DNA of 64,000 bases from Streptomyces sp. HUAS CB01 (GCF_030406905.1 NZ_CP129137.1:3271001-3335000); one strand, 5' to 3'. Shown: positions 8,901 through 16,855, counted from the stretch's first letter. Made by a program: numbers and translations. The notes: generated from the sequence alone by a model not told the origin.

Positions 8901-9446
8901 CGGCCGTCGCTGATCGTGGACGTACGCGGCAACGCGGGCGGCCACATCAGCGAGTTGGTCATCGAGCAGCTGAGCCGCAAGATCCTGGGCTGGGACCTGA
9001 CGCGGAACGCGCAGCCGGTCTCGTACACCTCGAACGCCCCGCGCGGACCGATCGTGGCGCTCGCGGACGAGGCGACGTCCTCCGACGGTGACATGATCAC
9101 GGCGGCGATCAAGCTGCTGGGCCTCGGGCCCGTGGTGGGCCAGCGCACCTGGGGTGGTGTGGTGGGGATGACCGGCCGGCACCGGCTCGCGGACGGGACG
9201 GTGATCACGGTCCCGATGAACGCCGCCTGGTTCGAGGCGTACGGCTGGTCCGTCGAGAACCACGGCGTGGAGCCGGACATCTTCGCCGAACGCCCGCCGC
9301 TCCACTGGGCCGAGGGCAAGCGCACCGATCTCGACACCGCGGTGCAGGTCGCTCTCGACCGGCTCGCGAAGGATCCGGCCAAGACGCCCCCGGGGTACGA
9401 GAACGTCCCCGACCGGCGCCGCCCGCCGCTGCCCCCGCGGCGCTGA
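5943..9446 (+). CDS. S41 family tricorn-type peptidase
   Basis: This 1167-aa protein is a tricorn-like protease, expected to be a large cytoplasmic assembly that trims peptides released by the proteasome. The N-terminal half is beta-propeller-like (YLRFPHLHDD, repeated SPDG/TRDG blades). The C-terminal half has a PDZ-like stretch and the S41 core. The likely catalytic set is S823-H824 (GTSHAY), the serine in SSDGD (1046-1047) and E1110. Residues about 418-500 are an acidic Gly/Ala/Thr/Pro linker, with a twice-repeated GTEPT, inserted between propeller parts. The GTG start is poorly supported because the AGGAG at 5939-5943 touches it, so the true start may differ by a few codons. Confidence 0.9.
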   Translation: MSDDVAYLRFPHLHDDLLCFAAEDDLWIAPLVPAGRSPARAWRVTVDRTRIGHPRFSPDGSLIAYTTWRSLDPEIHLAPVDGGPARRLSYWGSTDTRVCGWDPDGNILAVSSHGQPFSYFSWAYKVPTDGDPGKRLPWGPVSDIAVADTGGQHRTLLLTGKPPHEPAGWKRYRGGAMGRLYLHGERLLADIDGHLDAPMFVDGRIAFLSDHEGVGNLYSCLPDGTDLRRHTDHDAFYARHASSDGRRVVYQCAGDLWIVEDLAPDSQPRKLAVRLGGPRAGRRRYQVPASHHVNGLSVDTTGRASAVAVRGSLYWLTHRDGPARTIADTPGVRVRLPVMLGSGGGQVAYVTDADGEDAVEIADLPRASGDRPPRRLASGRLGRVLEMVSDPAGQRLAIASHDGRLLLLTVTEEEPGTEGTAEAGDEADGGAEGTGDAGDASGSGASTAEPGGTDAAGPGAPGTEPTGTEPTGAGASGPATGGTDPGSAGGSGGADEGLVTELIRSDNGPVRDLAFSPLGDWVTWSHPFIGRSLRKIKMARIDGPGPRTVVDVTNGRFEDESPVFTRDGRYLAFLSWRGFDPVYDVHTGDLSFPLGCRPYLVPLSSATPSPFALLPDGRPAAGGLDPTEVDMGEGAAMVEAEGLESRVTPFPVAASKYSSLHPVAGGGLVWLRWPISGALGETFANPADPSHRPTLEYFDIPKARKTELVAHLDWFAVSGDGSRLVVFDDQELRAVPATEPGDSDSTVYLDMRRILHEVDPPAEWRGAYEEAGRLIRDYYWDPGMCGIDWPGVLDQYRPLLERIASPDEFADLLREVLGELGTSHAYVTPARRNEGPPHYQRAMGLLGANLACREEGWAVVRILPGDSSDSKARSPLAGTGIREGAVLTHVDGRPVDRVTGPYPLLAAAGGTTVELTFRPAEGEGLPRRVAIVPLIDERPLRYQDWVAKRRAVVREMSGGECGYLHIPDLGGSGWAQFNRDLRMEVSRPSLIVDVRGNAGGHISELVIEQLSRKILGWDLTRNAQPVSYTSNAPRGPIVALADEATSSDGDMITAAIKLLGLGPVVGQRTWGGVVGMTGRHRLADGTVITVPMNAAWFEAYGWSVENHGVEPDIFAERPPLHWAEGKRTDLDTAVQVALDRLAKDPAKTPPGYENVPDRRRPPLPPRR

Positions 9447-9504
9447 ACGCCCCCTCCGGGTCCGGTCCGCGGGTCTGCCCGAGGGCGGGTCACCGGCGGC
9501 AGGA

Positions 9505-9538
9505 AAGGGGCGCACCCCGTGCACTGGGTGCGCCCCTT
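9505..9538. terminator. Bidirectional hairpin terminator
   Basis: A perfect 13-bp stem (AAGGGGCGCACCC with its complement) encloses an 8-nt loop. It sits between the convergent S41 peptidase and the small hydrophilic gene. Confidence 0.75.
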
Positions 9539-9554
9539 CCGCGTGCCTCGGACG

Positions 9555-9818
9555 TCAGGCGTCGTGGCGACGGTGCATCGGCTCGTCGCTCATCTCACGC
9601 TCCGGGCGGCGGCGCTCCTGCCCGCGCTCCTGGCCGCGCTCCTGACCGCGCTCCTGGCCGCGCTCGGAGCCGCGCTCGGAGCCGCGCTCCTGCGGGGGGC
9701 GCTGCTGCGGCCGCTGCTGCGGCGAGCGCTGCGAAGCCTCCTGCTTCATGCCGGGCTTCTGCTTCGCCTGCTCCTTGAGCTGCTCCGCCTTGTCCTTGAA
9801 CTGCTCCTGGATACCCAT
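9555..9818 (-). CDS. Small hydrophilic repeat protein, unknown function
   Basis: I do not recognise this 87-aa protein. It begins MGIQEQFKDKAEQLKEQAKQ, a short charged amphipathic helix with some likeness to CsbD-type stress proteins. It then turns into a disordered Gln/Arg/Glu/Pro region with tetrapeptide repeats of the RGQE and RGSE type. The ATG at 9818 is preferred because AGGAG lies 8 nt before it; a GTG at 9827 is too close to that site. It is very polar with no membrane segment, so a cytoplasmic protectant or nucleic-acid-associated role is possible but unproven. It is flanked by two hairpins and is probably transcribed alone. Confidence 0.75.
   Translation of the reverse strand: MGIQEQFKDKAEQLKEQAKQKPGMKQEASQRSPQQRPQQRPPQERGSERGSERGQERGQERGQERGQERRRPEREMSDEPMHRRHDA
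9612..9695. repeat. 12-bp tandem repeat, 7 copies, inside the small hydrophilic gene
   Basis: Seven head-to-tail units of the form GCGCTCCTGGCC (variants at the last four to six bases) run without gaps. On the minus strand they encode Arg-Gly-Gln-Glu / Arg-Gly-Ser-Glu tetrapeptides. The unit is a multiple of three, so copy-number change keeps the frame. Confidence 0.85.
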
Positions 9819-9847
9819 CTGGTTCACTCCTGGAAGGGTGAGGGGAC

Positions 9848-9869
9848 GGGGGCCGTTGAGCCGGCCCCC
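9848..9869 (-). terminator. Hairpin after the monooxygenase/hydrolase/SDR operon
   Basis: An 8-bp stem GGGGGCCG/CGGCCCCC has a 6-nt loop. It is placed between the SDR stop (9916) and the next gene start (9818). There is no T run, as is common in this GC-rich DNA. Confidence 0.6.
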
Positions 9870-9915
9870 GGGGCCTCGACCAGACTGGCATGCAGGGACA
9901 TTCCGCGCATTTCGA

Positions 9916-10797
9916 TCAGTTACGCTCCGTACGTTCCCGCTCGTCAGCGGCCCCGCCGGCGCCCACGAGCCCGGTGCGGACCCCGGTGAGCCGCGGCTCG
10001 AAACGCCTCATCTCCCGCTGCCCGACGAGTCCGATGAGGCCCGGCAGGTATCCGCGCACCGACTGCATCCCGCGCAGCCACCACTGCGCGTACACGTGGG
10101 CGGACCGCCGTTCGACGCCGGCGACGATCCGGTCCACGGCCGGGCCGAGCGGGTACGTGCGGTTCGACGGCCAGGGGAGCCGCTGCCGCAGTTCCCGCAT
10201 GACGTCGTCCTCGTCGGCCCCGCGCACCATGTCCGTGTCGGTCCAGGACAGATAGCCGACGCCCACCTTCACGCCCTTGTGGCCCACTTCGGCCCGCAGG
10301 CTGTGCGCGAAGGCCTCGGCCCCCGACTTGGAGGCGCAGTACGCGGTCATCATGGGCGCCGGGGTGATCGCGGCGAGCGAGGCGATCTGGAGGAAGTACC
10401 CGCGGGACTCGACCAGGACCGGAAGGAAGGCCCGGCAGGTGACCGCGCTCCCGATGAGGTTGACCTCGATGACGCGCCGCCACGCCTCCGGGTCGGAGTC
10501 CGCGAACGGCCCCCCCGACGCCACACCGGCGTTGGCGACGACGATGTCGACCTTGCCGAAACGCTCCTTGACCTCACGGGCGACCCGGGTCATCGCCTCG
10601 TGGTCGGTGACGTCGGCGTGCCAGTGCTCGCTCTCGGTGTGCAACCGCCCCGCGACCGCCTTCAGTTCGTCCGGCTCCAGGCCGACGAGCGCGATCCTCG
10701 CACCCCGCGCGGAGAGTTTGCGGGCCAGCAGCTCGCCGACACCGCGTGCGGCGCCGGTGACGACGGCGACCTGCCCCTCGAGGCTGACCCTGGTCAT
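9916..10797 (-). CDS. SDR family NAD(P)-dependent oxidoreductase
   Basis: This 293-aa classical short-chain dehydrogenase has the cofactor motif TGAARGVG at residues 14-21, NAG at 89-91, the catalytic serine at 140 and YCASK (Tyr153, Lys157). The C-terminal third is longer than in the minimal family and contains a Trp/Arg-rich segment (YAQWWLRGMQ), perhaps for membrane or substrate contact. Its ATG overlaps the stop of the hydrolase gene by ATGA. It is the last gene of a three-gene operon with a hydrolase and a flavin monooxygenase. The set could oxidise a ketone or alcohol, open the resulting ester and handle the alcohol product; the substrate is unknown. Confidence 0.93.
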   Translation of the reverse strand: MTRVSLEGQVAVVTGAARGVGELLARKLSARGARIALVGLEPDELKAVAGRLHTESEHWHADVTDHEAMTRVAREVKERFGKVDIVVANAGVASGGPFADSDPEAWRRVIEVNLIGSAVTCRAFLPVLVESRGYFLQIASLAAITPAPMMTAYCASKSGAEAFAHSLRAEVGHKGVKVGVGYLSWTDTDMVRGADEDDVMRELRQRLPWPSNRTYPLGPAVDRIVAGVERRSAHVYAQWWLRGMQSVRGYLPGLIGLVGQREMRRFEPRLTGVRTGLVGAGGAADERERTERN

Positions 10798-11750
10798 ACG
10801 TTCTCCTCCTGCTTCGTACGGGTGTCCGGCGGTGCGGGGGCGTCCCGCTTCAGATGGGCGTCCGCGAGCTTCCTGATCTCCGCGGTGACCGCCTCCGGGG
10901 CCTCCACCGGGGTCATGTGCCCCATGCCGGCGAGTTCGACGAGACCCACGCACTCGGGCAGCGACGCCGCGAGCGCCCGGGCGTGGACGATCGGGGTGAG
11001 CCGGTCCACGGTGCCCGCGACGACGGCCGTGGGCAGCCTCATCTCCCGTACGCCGGCGTCGAGATCGAGCTCGGCGAGGACGTGCGCCCAGGCCACCCGT
11101 GTCGGGCGCGGACAGGCGTGCACGATACGGGCGCACTCGGTGACGCGCTCCGGGGCCGTGCCCGGTCCCATCGTCGCGTAGCGCAGGATCCTCTTCGAGA
11201 CCGGGGTGACCGGGCCGAGCGGGGCGCGTGAGCCGAGGACGGCCCCCGTGAGCCGGGTCCGGAACCGGCCGGCCCGCACCGGCACCACAAGGGACTCGGC
11301 GACCAGCCGCGAACTGCCCGTGCTGCACAGCAGCGCGGCCGCTGCGTGCTCGACGAACCCCGGCCGGGAGGCGGCCGCCATGAGCGTCATCCCGCCCATG
11401 GAGTGCCCCGCCAGAACCGCCCGCTCGCCCGGCTCCAGTGCGGTGGCGAGCACCGCCTCCAGATCGTCGGCGAGGGCCTCGGTGCCGTACCCGGCGGCGA
11501 CCGCGGGTGTGCGGCCGTGTCCGCGCTGGTCGTAGGCGACGACCCGGTGGTCGGCGGCCAGCTCCCTGATCTGCGCCGCCCAGAAGTGGGTCGAGCAGGT
11601 CCAGCCGTGGGCGAGTACGACCGCGGGCGCGCCGTCGGGTCCGTGCACCTCCACGTGGAGGCGGGAGCCGTCGGCCGAGACGGCGGTCAGTTCGCGGGCG
11701 GCGACGGGCGGGGCCGGTGCCGTCGCGGACCGCTTCATGAGCCTGCTCAT
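10794..11750 (-). CDS. Alpha/beta fold hydrolase
   Basis: This 318-aa alpha/beta hydrolase has the oxyanion-hole HGW at residues 48-50, the nucleophile elbow GHSMGG at 115-120 (Ser117), the acid in GTVDRLTP and the histidine in GMGHMTP near the C-terminus. It is coupled at both ends by ATGA overlaps, with the monooxygenase upstream and the SDR downstream. In such operons the hydrolase commonly cleaves the ester or lactone made by a Baeyer-Villiger monooxygenase. That is the likely role here, by context only. Confidence 0.92.
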   Translation of the reverse strand: MSRLMKRSATAPAPPVAARELTAVSADGSRLHVEVHGPDGAPAVVLAHGWTCSTHFWAAQIRELAADHRVVAYDQRGHGRTPAVAAGYGTEALADDLEAVLATALEPGERAVLAGHSMGGMTLMAAASRPGFVEHAAAALLCSTGSSRLVAESLVVPVRAGRFRTRLTGAVLGSRAPLGPVTPVSKRILRYATMGPGTAPERVTECARIVHACPRPTRVAWAHVLAELDLDAGVREMRLPTAVVAGTVDRLTPIVHARALAASLPECVGLVELAGMGHMTPVEAPEAVTAEIRKLADAHLKRDAPAPPDTRTKQEENV

Positions 11751-13294
11751 GCGCTCTCCTCCCCCACGGCGGCGGCGACGGCCCCGGCGCTCCCGGACGG
11801 CCGGTCAGCGACCGGGGTGCGGGGCGCGCGGATCACCTCGTACTCCGCGAGGTCGACCGTGCGCGTCTGCCGCCGGAACTCCCCGGTCGTGCCGGGCCAG
11901 ATGGTGGTGTTGCGGCCGCTCGCGTCGAGGTACCAGCTGGTGCAGCCACCGGTGTTCCAGACGGTCCGCTTCATCCGCTCCTGGACGCGCCGGTTCCAGG
12001 TGTGGACGGCGGACGGCCGCGCGCCGAGCGCGACCCGGCCGCCGAGGACGCCCAGCTGGCGCAGGTAGTCGGCCATGTAGTTCAGCTGGGACTCGATCAT
12101 CAGGATCATCGAGCTGTTCCCGAGGCCGGTGTTGGGGCCGATGACCGTCATCCAGTTGGGGAAGCCGGCGACCGTCGCCCCGCGCAGCGACTCCATGCCG
12201 TCCTTCCACGCCTCGGCGAGGGTGATGCCGTCCGCGCCCACCACCCGGTCGGCGATCGGCATGTCGGTGACGTGGAAGCCGGTGCCGAGGACGATCGCGT
12301 CGACCTCGGCCTCCTCGCCCCCGGCGGCGACGACCGTGGAGCCGCGCACCTCGGTCAGCCCGGAGGCGACGACGTCGACGTTGGGCTGCGCGAGCGCCGG
12401 GTAGTAGTCGCTGGACAGCAGGATCCGCTTGCAGCCGATGCGGTACGACGGCGTCAGCTTCGCCCGCAGCGCCGGGTCCTTGATGGACTTGGCCATGTTG
12501 GCCTTGGCCAGCGACTCGATCAGGCCGAGCTGGTTCGGGCGCTTGGTGAACGCGCTGACCTGCAACTCCCGGATGCCCCACAGCAGTCCGCGGCGCGCCG
12601 TGCCGGTGAGCGGCAACTGCCGGTGCAGCCAGCGCTCCCCGGCGCTGATCGCCCGGTCCATCCGCGGCATCACCCAGGGCGGGGTGCGCTGGAACAGGGT
12701 CAGCTTCGCCACCAGGGGCTGGATCGACGGCACGATCTGGATCGCGGACGCGCCGGTCCCGACCATCGCGACCCTCTTGCCGCGCAGGTCGTAGTCGTGG
12801 TCCCAGCGCGCCGAGTGGAAGACCTTCCCGGGGAATCCGTCGAGTCCGGGGATCTCCGGCATCCTGGGGTCGGACAGCGGACCGGTCGCGGAGACGACGA
12901 CCTCGGCGGTGAACGCGCCCCGCGAGGTCTCGATCTCCCAGTGCAGTTCGTCGGTGTCCCAGCGCATCATCAGCACGTCGTGGCCGAAGCGGATGTGCGG
13001 GCGGATCCCGAAGACGTCGGTGACGTGCTCGAGGTAGGCCCGGATGTGCTCCTGTCCGGAGAAGGTCCGGGGCCAGTCGGGGTTGGGCGCGAACGAGAAC
13101 GAGTAGAGATGGGACGGTACGTCGCAGGCGCAGCCGGGGTAGCTGTTGTCCCGCCAGGTCCCGCCGACCGAGTCGGCCCGCTCCAGGACGACGAAGTCGG
13201 TGATCCCCTCGCGGCGCAGCCGGACGGCGGCGCCGAGGCCGCCGAATCCGGATCCGATCACCGCCACTCGCACGTGCTCGAACTGCTGGCTCAT
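11747..13294 (-). CDS. Baeyer-Villiger-type flavin monooxygenase (NAD(P)/FAD-dependent)
   Basis: This 515-aa flavoprotein has the FAD motif GSGFGG at residues 14-19, a second nucleotide motif GTGASA at 179-184, and the Baeyer-Villiger fingerprint FxGxxxHxxxWD (residues 154-165, Phe154, His160, Trp164-Asp165). It would insert oxygen next to a carbonyl, giving an ester or lactone. The ATG at 13294 has GGAGGC a few bases upstream. It is the first gene of the operon. A perfect palindrome at 13329-13350 covers the presumed transcription start, and a MerR gene diverges from it. Confidence 0.92.
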   Translation of the reverse strand: MSQQFEHVRVAVIGSGFGGLGAAVRLRREGITDFVVLERADSVGGTWRDNSYPGCACDVPSHLYSFSFAPNPDWPRTFSGQEHIRAYLEHVTDVFGIRPHIRFGHDVLMMRWDTDELHWEIETSRGAFTAEVVVSATGPLSDPRMPEIPGLDGFPGKVFHSARWDHDYDLRGKRVAMVGTGASAIQIVPSIQPLVAKLTLFQRTPPWVMPRMDRAISAGERWLHRQLPLTGTARRGLLWGIRELQVSAFTKRPNQLGLIESLAKANMAKSIKDPALRAKLTPSYRIGCKRILLSSDYYPALAQPNVDVVASGLTEVRGSTVVAAGGEEAEVDAIVLGTGFHVTDMPIADRVVGADGITLAEAWKDGMESLRGATVAGFPNWMTVIGPNTGLGNSSMILMIESQLNYMADYLRQLGVLGGRVALGARPSAVHTWNRRVQERMKRTVWNTGGCTSWYLDASGRNTTIWPGTTGEFRRQTRTVDLAEYEVIRAPRTPVADRPSGSAGAVAAAVGEESA

Positions 13295-13328
13295 GCCGCC
13301 GCCTCCCGCAGACAGACTCCCGCCGAAC

Positions 13329-13350
13329 CGTGCCAGCAATCACTGGCACG
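13329..13350. promoter_or_regulatory. Putative repressor operator of the monooxygenase operon
   Basis: A perfect dyad has arms CGTGCCAG and CTGGCACG and a 6-bp spacer. It starts 35 nt upstream of the monooxygenase ATG. A minus-strand TACTCT element about 6 bp upstream of it could be the -10, which would place the dyad over the transcription start. The binding protein is unknown; the divergent MerR protein is one candidate. Confidence 0.6.
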
Positions 13351-13419
13351 ATGGGAGAGTAGAGCCTCCGCATACCGAGCGGTAGGGGTGGAACCGAACA
13401 AGTTACCGGCGGTACAACA

Positions 13420-13425
13420 TAGGCT
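13420..13425 (+). promoter_or_regulatory. -10 element of a leaderless MerR gene
   Basis: TAGGCT lies exactly 7 nt before the GTG at 13433, and there is no Shine-Dalgarno sequence between them. This is the usual geometry of a leaderless mRNA. Confidence 0.6.
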
Positions 13426-13432
13426 TGCGCAC

Positions 13433-14095
13433 GTGACGGACGAGCAGCGCACGGATCGCGAAATCCGCGAGTACCGCATGGAGGAGCTGGCCAGGGAGGC
13501 CGGCATCACGGTGCGCACCCTGCGCTTCTACCGCGAGCGGGGGCTCATACCCCCGCCCCGCAGGGAGGGCCGGATCGCCTGGTACGACGACCATCACCTG
13601 GCCCGGCTGCGCACCATCGCCGCCCTGCTGGAACGCGGCCACACCCTCAGCGGCATCGCCGATCTGGCGTCGGCCTTCGACAGCGGCCGCGACGTCGGCG
13701 AGGTACTGGGGCTCGGGGAGCCGACCGAGGAGACGCCGGTCCGGCTCACCCCGGAGGACCTGGCGGACTACTTCGAGGGCGAGGTCACCCCCGAGAACCT
13801 CGTGGCGGCGCTCGACCTCGGCTATCTGGCCACCGACGGCGACGAGATCGTCCACATCAGCCGCCGGCTGCTCGACGTCTCCTCCGCGCTCGTGAAGGAG
13901 GGCGTCCCGCTCGCCGCGGTCCTCGCCGCGGGCCGCGAGGTGCGCGGTCACGCGGAGGCGCTGGCGTCGCTCTTCGTCGGACTGCTGCGGGCCCACGCGG
14001 CCGAGGGGGACGTCGAGCGGCTGCGGCCGCTGGCGAAGAGCGTGGTGGAGGCGGAGCTCTCCATGGCGATGGACCGCCGGCTGCGCGAGTCGTGA
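13433..14095 (+). CDS. MerR family transcriptional regulator
   Basis: This 220-aa regulator carries the MerR winged helix: MEELAREAGITVRTLRFYRERGLIPPPRR at about residues 16-44, then a second helix set (LARLRTIAALLERGHTLSGIADL). The C-terminal half is longer than in metal-sensing MerR proteins and has no cysteine cluster, so a small organic ligand or a protein-controlled activity is more likely. It diverges from the monooxygenase operon, the obvious target. The GTG start appears leaderless; an ATG at 13478 would cut into the DNA-binding domain. Confidence 0.9.
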   Translation: MTDEQRTDREIREYRMEELAREAGITVRTLRFYRERGLIPPPRREGRIAWYDDHHLARLRTIAALLERGHTLSGIADLASAFDSGRDVGEVLGLGEPTEETPVRLTPEDLADYFEGEVTPENLVAALDLGYLATDGDEIVHISRRLLDVSSALVKEGVPLAAVLAAGREVRGHAEALASLFVGLLRAHAAEGDVERLRPLAKSVVEAELSMAMDRRLRES

Positions 14096-14303
14096 CCGGC
14101 TGAGCGGAGCCCGTCCGACGGGCCCGGCGGGGCCGTTCGGACCCGGTCCGCACACCGCGACGACCGCGCGGGCTGACGCGGGCGCGCCGGCCGTGACGAC
14201 GGACGCACGCGCAGCCGCCGCGGTCGAGCGCGACGGCCGCGGGCCGGGCGCCGGAGTGCGGCAGGCGATACCGGGGCGCGACAGCCGGGGCGCGGGCCCG
14301 GCG

Positions 14304-15113
14304 CTACTGCTCGAAGACCGCCGTCACCGGCGCGTGGTCGCTCCACCGCTCCGCATGGGTCGCGGCCCGTTCCACGTACGCCTTCACGCACTTGCCCGCC
14401 AGGCGCGGGGTCGCCACCAGCAGATCGATGCGCCAGCCCGTGTCGTTGTCGAAGGCGCGGCCCCGGTAGGACCACCAGGAGTACGGGCCCTCCTGGTCGG
14501 GGTGCAGGGCGCGGACGACGTCCACGTAACCGGCCCCCGTCTCGCCGTCGCCGTACACACGGTCGAGCCACTCCCGCTCCTCGGGCAGAAAACCGGAGTT
14601 CTTCCTGTTGCCGCGCCAGTTCCTGAGGTCGGCCTCCTGGTGGGCGATGTTCCAGTCACCGCAGACCAGCACGTCGCGGCCGTCGGCAGCCGCGCGCCCC
14701 CGAAGGTCCCTCAGATACGGCAGGAACGCATCCATGAAGCGGTACTTCTCGTCCTGGCGCTCGGTCCCGACCTCGCCCGACGGAAGGTACAGACTGGCGA
14801 CCGTGACGCCGGGCAGGTCCACCTCGACGTAGCGTCCGCCGCCGTCGAACTCCTCGCTGCCGAAACCGGTCCGCACCGCGTCGGGCTCGCGCCGGGTGAG
14901 GACGGAGACGCCGGCGCGGCCCTTGGCCGCGGCCGGGACGTGGACGGCATGCCAGCCCTCGGGGTTGCGCACCTCCTCGGGGAGCTGATGGGCCTCGGCC
15001 CGTACCTCCTGGAGGCACACCACGTCGGCGGAGGTCCCCGCCAGCCACTCGACGAAGCCCTTCTTCGCGGCGGCTCGCAGCCCGTTCACATTCACGCTGG
15101 TCACAGTGAGCAC
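14304..15113 (-). CDS. Exodeoxyribonuclease III (ExoIII/AP endonuclease family)
   Basis: This 269-aa enzyme would cut DNA at abasic sites and degrade 3' ends in base excision repair. The endonuclease/exonuclease/phosphatase motifs are in order: NVNGLRA at residues 8-14, LQEVRAE with the metal ligand Glu36, SLYLPSG, CGDWNIAH, IDLLVATP, and the catalytic SDHAP with Asp259-His260 near the C-terminus. The length fits ExoIII. The GTG at 15113 gives a clean N-terminus (VLTVTSVNVNG). Its start region is close to the divergent acetyltransferase. It converges on the MerR gene across about 200 bp. Confidence 0.93.
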   Translation of the reverse strand: MLTVTSVNVNGLRAAAKKGFVEWLAGTSADVVCLQEVRAEAHQLPEEVRNPEGWHAVHVPAAAKGRAGVSVLTRREPDAVRTGFGSEEFDGGGRYVEVDLPGVTVASLYLPSGEVGTERQDEKYRFMDAFLPYLRDLRGRAAADGRDVLVCGDWNIAHQEADLRNWRGNRKNSGFLPEEREWLDRVYGDGETGAGYVDVVRALHPDQEGPYSWWSYRGRAFDNDTGWRIDLLVATPRLAGKCVKAYVERAATHAERWSDHAPVTAVFEQ

Positions 15114-15151
15114 CCCGGCACCATAGCGGGAGAGCGGGGTACGCATACATG

Positions 15152-15157
15152 TACGAT
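15152..15157 (+). promoter_or_regulatory. -10 element of a leaderless acetyltransferase gene
   Basis: TACGAT is followed by 7 nt and then the ATG at 15165. No ribosome-binding site is present. Confidence 0.6.
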
Positions 15158-15164
15158 TGACCGT

Positions 15165-15650
15165 ATGGACATCCGGCCCATGCCCTTCGACCACCCTGAC
15201 GCCGTCAAACTCAACGACCAGGTGCAGTTGGAGTACGCCGCGCGCTACGGCGACGAGGGCGATGTCACACCGCTCGACCCCTCGATGTTCGCCCCGCCGC
15301 GCGGACTCTACCTGCTGGCCTACGACGGGCTGGGCCGCCCGGCGGCCACCGGCGGCTGGCGCACCCAGGACGAGAACGACGAGGGGTACGCGAACGGCGA
15401 CGCCGAACTCAAGCGGATGTACGTCGTACCCGAGGCGCGCGGCCTCGGTCTGGCGCGGCACATCCTGGCGGCGCTGGAGGAGGACGCCCGCGCGGCCGGC
15501 CGGATCCGCATGGTCCTGGAGACCGGCACGGCCCAGCCGGAGGCGATCGCGCTGTACACCTCCAGCGGCTACGAGCCGTGCGCCAAGTTCGGCCACTACC
15601 GCGGCTACGAGAACAGCCGCTGCTTCGCCAAACCGCTCACCCGGCGGTGA
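15165..15650 (+). CDS. GNAT family N-acetyltransferase
   Basis: This 161-aa acetyltransferase shows the acetyl-CoA binding motif A around ELKRMYVVPEARGLGLARHIL (R/Q-x-x-G-x-G/A at about residues 90-100), followed by the beta5/alpha4 region ALYTSSGYEPC. Its substrate could be a small amine or a protein N-terminus; nothing in the sequence decides this. Three imperfect TGAGCCCGGC copies lie around and after its stop (15648-15694). Confidence 0.9.
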   Translation: MDIRPMPFDHPDAVKLNDQVQLEYAARYGDEGDVTPLDPSMFAPPRGLYLLAYDGLGRPAATGGWRTQDENDEGYANGDAELKRMYVVPEARGLGLARHILAALEEDARAAGRIRMVLETGTAQPEAIALYTSSGYEPCAKFGHYRGYENSRCFAKPLTRR

Positions 15651-15883
15651 GCCCGGCAGCCCGATGAGCCCGGCGACCCGGCAATGAGCCCGGCGGCCCC
15701 GGCAGTCCGGCGAGCCGGGAGGCCCGACCGGTCCCGGCAGCCCCCCGTGGCCCCCGCGACCCCGGCTTGAACAATAGTCATGACGCGCTCCTGACAAAGT
15801 TCGCGCAGTCATGGCACCCTGCCTCACGCACGTCGATCCGCACCGTTCTCATCCCCCACCTGCCCCGGCAGAAGGAGACATGC

Positions 15884-16855
15884 GTGAGACGCCATCGCAC
15901 AGCCGCAGTGATCCTGTCAGCAGTCGGCGCTCTGCTCACCGGCGGTCTGACGGCCGCCACCGCGGCCCAGGCCGCCGCCCCGGCCCCCTCCCCCGCTCCC
16001 ACCGCCGTGGCCCACCACGCCACGGCCGCCGAGCAGCACCAGGCCCGCACCTTCTGGACCGCGGAGCGGATGCGCGCCGCCGTCCCGCTCGACCTGCGAC
16101 TCGGCGCGGACGCGCTGAAGACGCTCAAGAGCCCGAAGCCCGGAGGTGTGACGACGACCGTCGCCCCCACCGCCTTCCCCCAGGCGGGCGGCGCCTGGAC
16201 CGGCGGCGGCGCGGTCGTGAAGACCTCCGGCCGGGTGTTCTTCACCTTCCAGGGCCGCACGGCGTCCTGTTCGGCGAACGCCGTCACCAGCCAGAACGCC
16301 AGCACCGTCATGACGGCCGGACACTGCGTCAAGTACCAGGGCAGCTGGCACACCAACTTCGTCTTCGTGCCGGCGTACGCCAACGGCCAGGCCCCGTACG
16401 GCCAGTGGACCGCCACCAAGACGCTGACCACCCCGCAGTGGGAGGCGAGCGAGGACATCAACTACGACATCGGCGCGGCCGTGCTCGCCCCGCTGAACGG
16501 CCAGAAGCTGACCGCGGTCACCGGCGCCCAGGGCATCCAGTTCAACGGCGGCTACAACAAGCAGATGTACGCCTTCGGCTTCCCGGCCGCCTCCCCGTAC
16601 GACGGCACCAAGCTGATCTACTGCAGCGGGAACAGCTCCAAGGACTGGCTGTTCACACAGGACCACAGCCTGGGCTGCAACATGACCGGCGGCTCCAGCG
16701 GCGGCCCCTGGTTCACCGGGTTCAGCGAGACGGCCGGCACGGGCCTGCAGGTCTCGGTGAACAGCTTCGGCTACGTCTTCCTGCCGAACCGGATGTTCGG
16801 CCCGTACTTCGGCAATGAGGCGAAGGCCCTGTACGACAAGGCCCAGGCCTCCTGA
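15884..16855 (+). CDS. Secreted trypsin-like serine peptidase
   Basis: This 323-aa exported protease has a signal peptide at residues 1-30 (RRHRT, a hydrophobic stretch, then an Ala-rich AQAAAP cleavage region). A propeptide-like Ala/His-rich part precedes the chymotrypsin-fold domain. The triad is visible: His147 in TAGHC, Asp195 in NYDIGA, and Ser272 in GGSSGGP. Conserved cysteines pair around the histidine loop and near CNMTGG. The GTG at 15884 is chosen because AAGGAG lies 6 nt upstream and it opens the signal peptide directly. It is probably an extracellular nutrient protease. Confidence 0.93.
   Translation: MRRHRTAAVILSAVGALLTGGLTAATAAQAAAPAPSPAPTAVAHHATAAEQHQARTFWTAERMRAAVPLDLRLGADALKTLKSPKPGGVTTTVAPTAFPQAGGAWTGGGAVVKTSGRVFFTFQGRTASCSANAVTSQNASTVMTAGHCVKYQGSWHTNFVFVPAYANGQAPYGQWTATKTLTTPQWEASEDINYDIGAAVLAPLNGQKLTAVTGAQGIQFNGGYNKQMYAFGFPAASPYDGTKLIYCSGNSSKDWLFTQDHSLGCNMTGGSSGGPWFTGFSETAGTGLQVSVNSFGYVFLPNRMFGPYFGNEAKALYDKAQAS

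Noticed and set aside
14105..14125. Terminator between merR and exonuclease III
   Set aside because: GCCCG/CGGGC can form only a 5-bp stem and similar chance pairings are everywhere in this DNA, so I do not call it.
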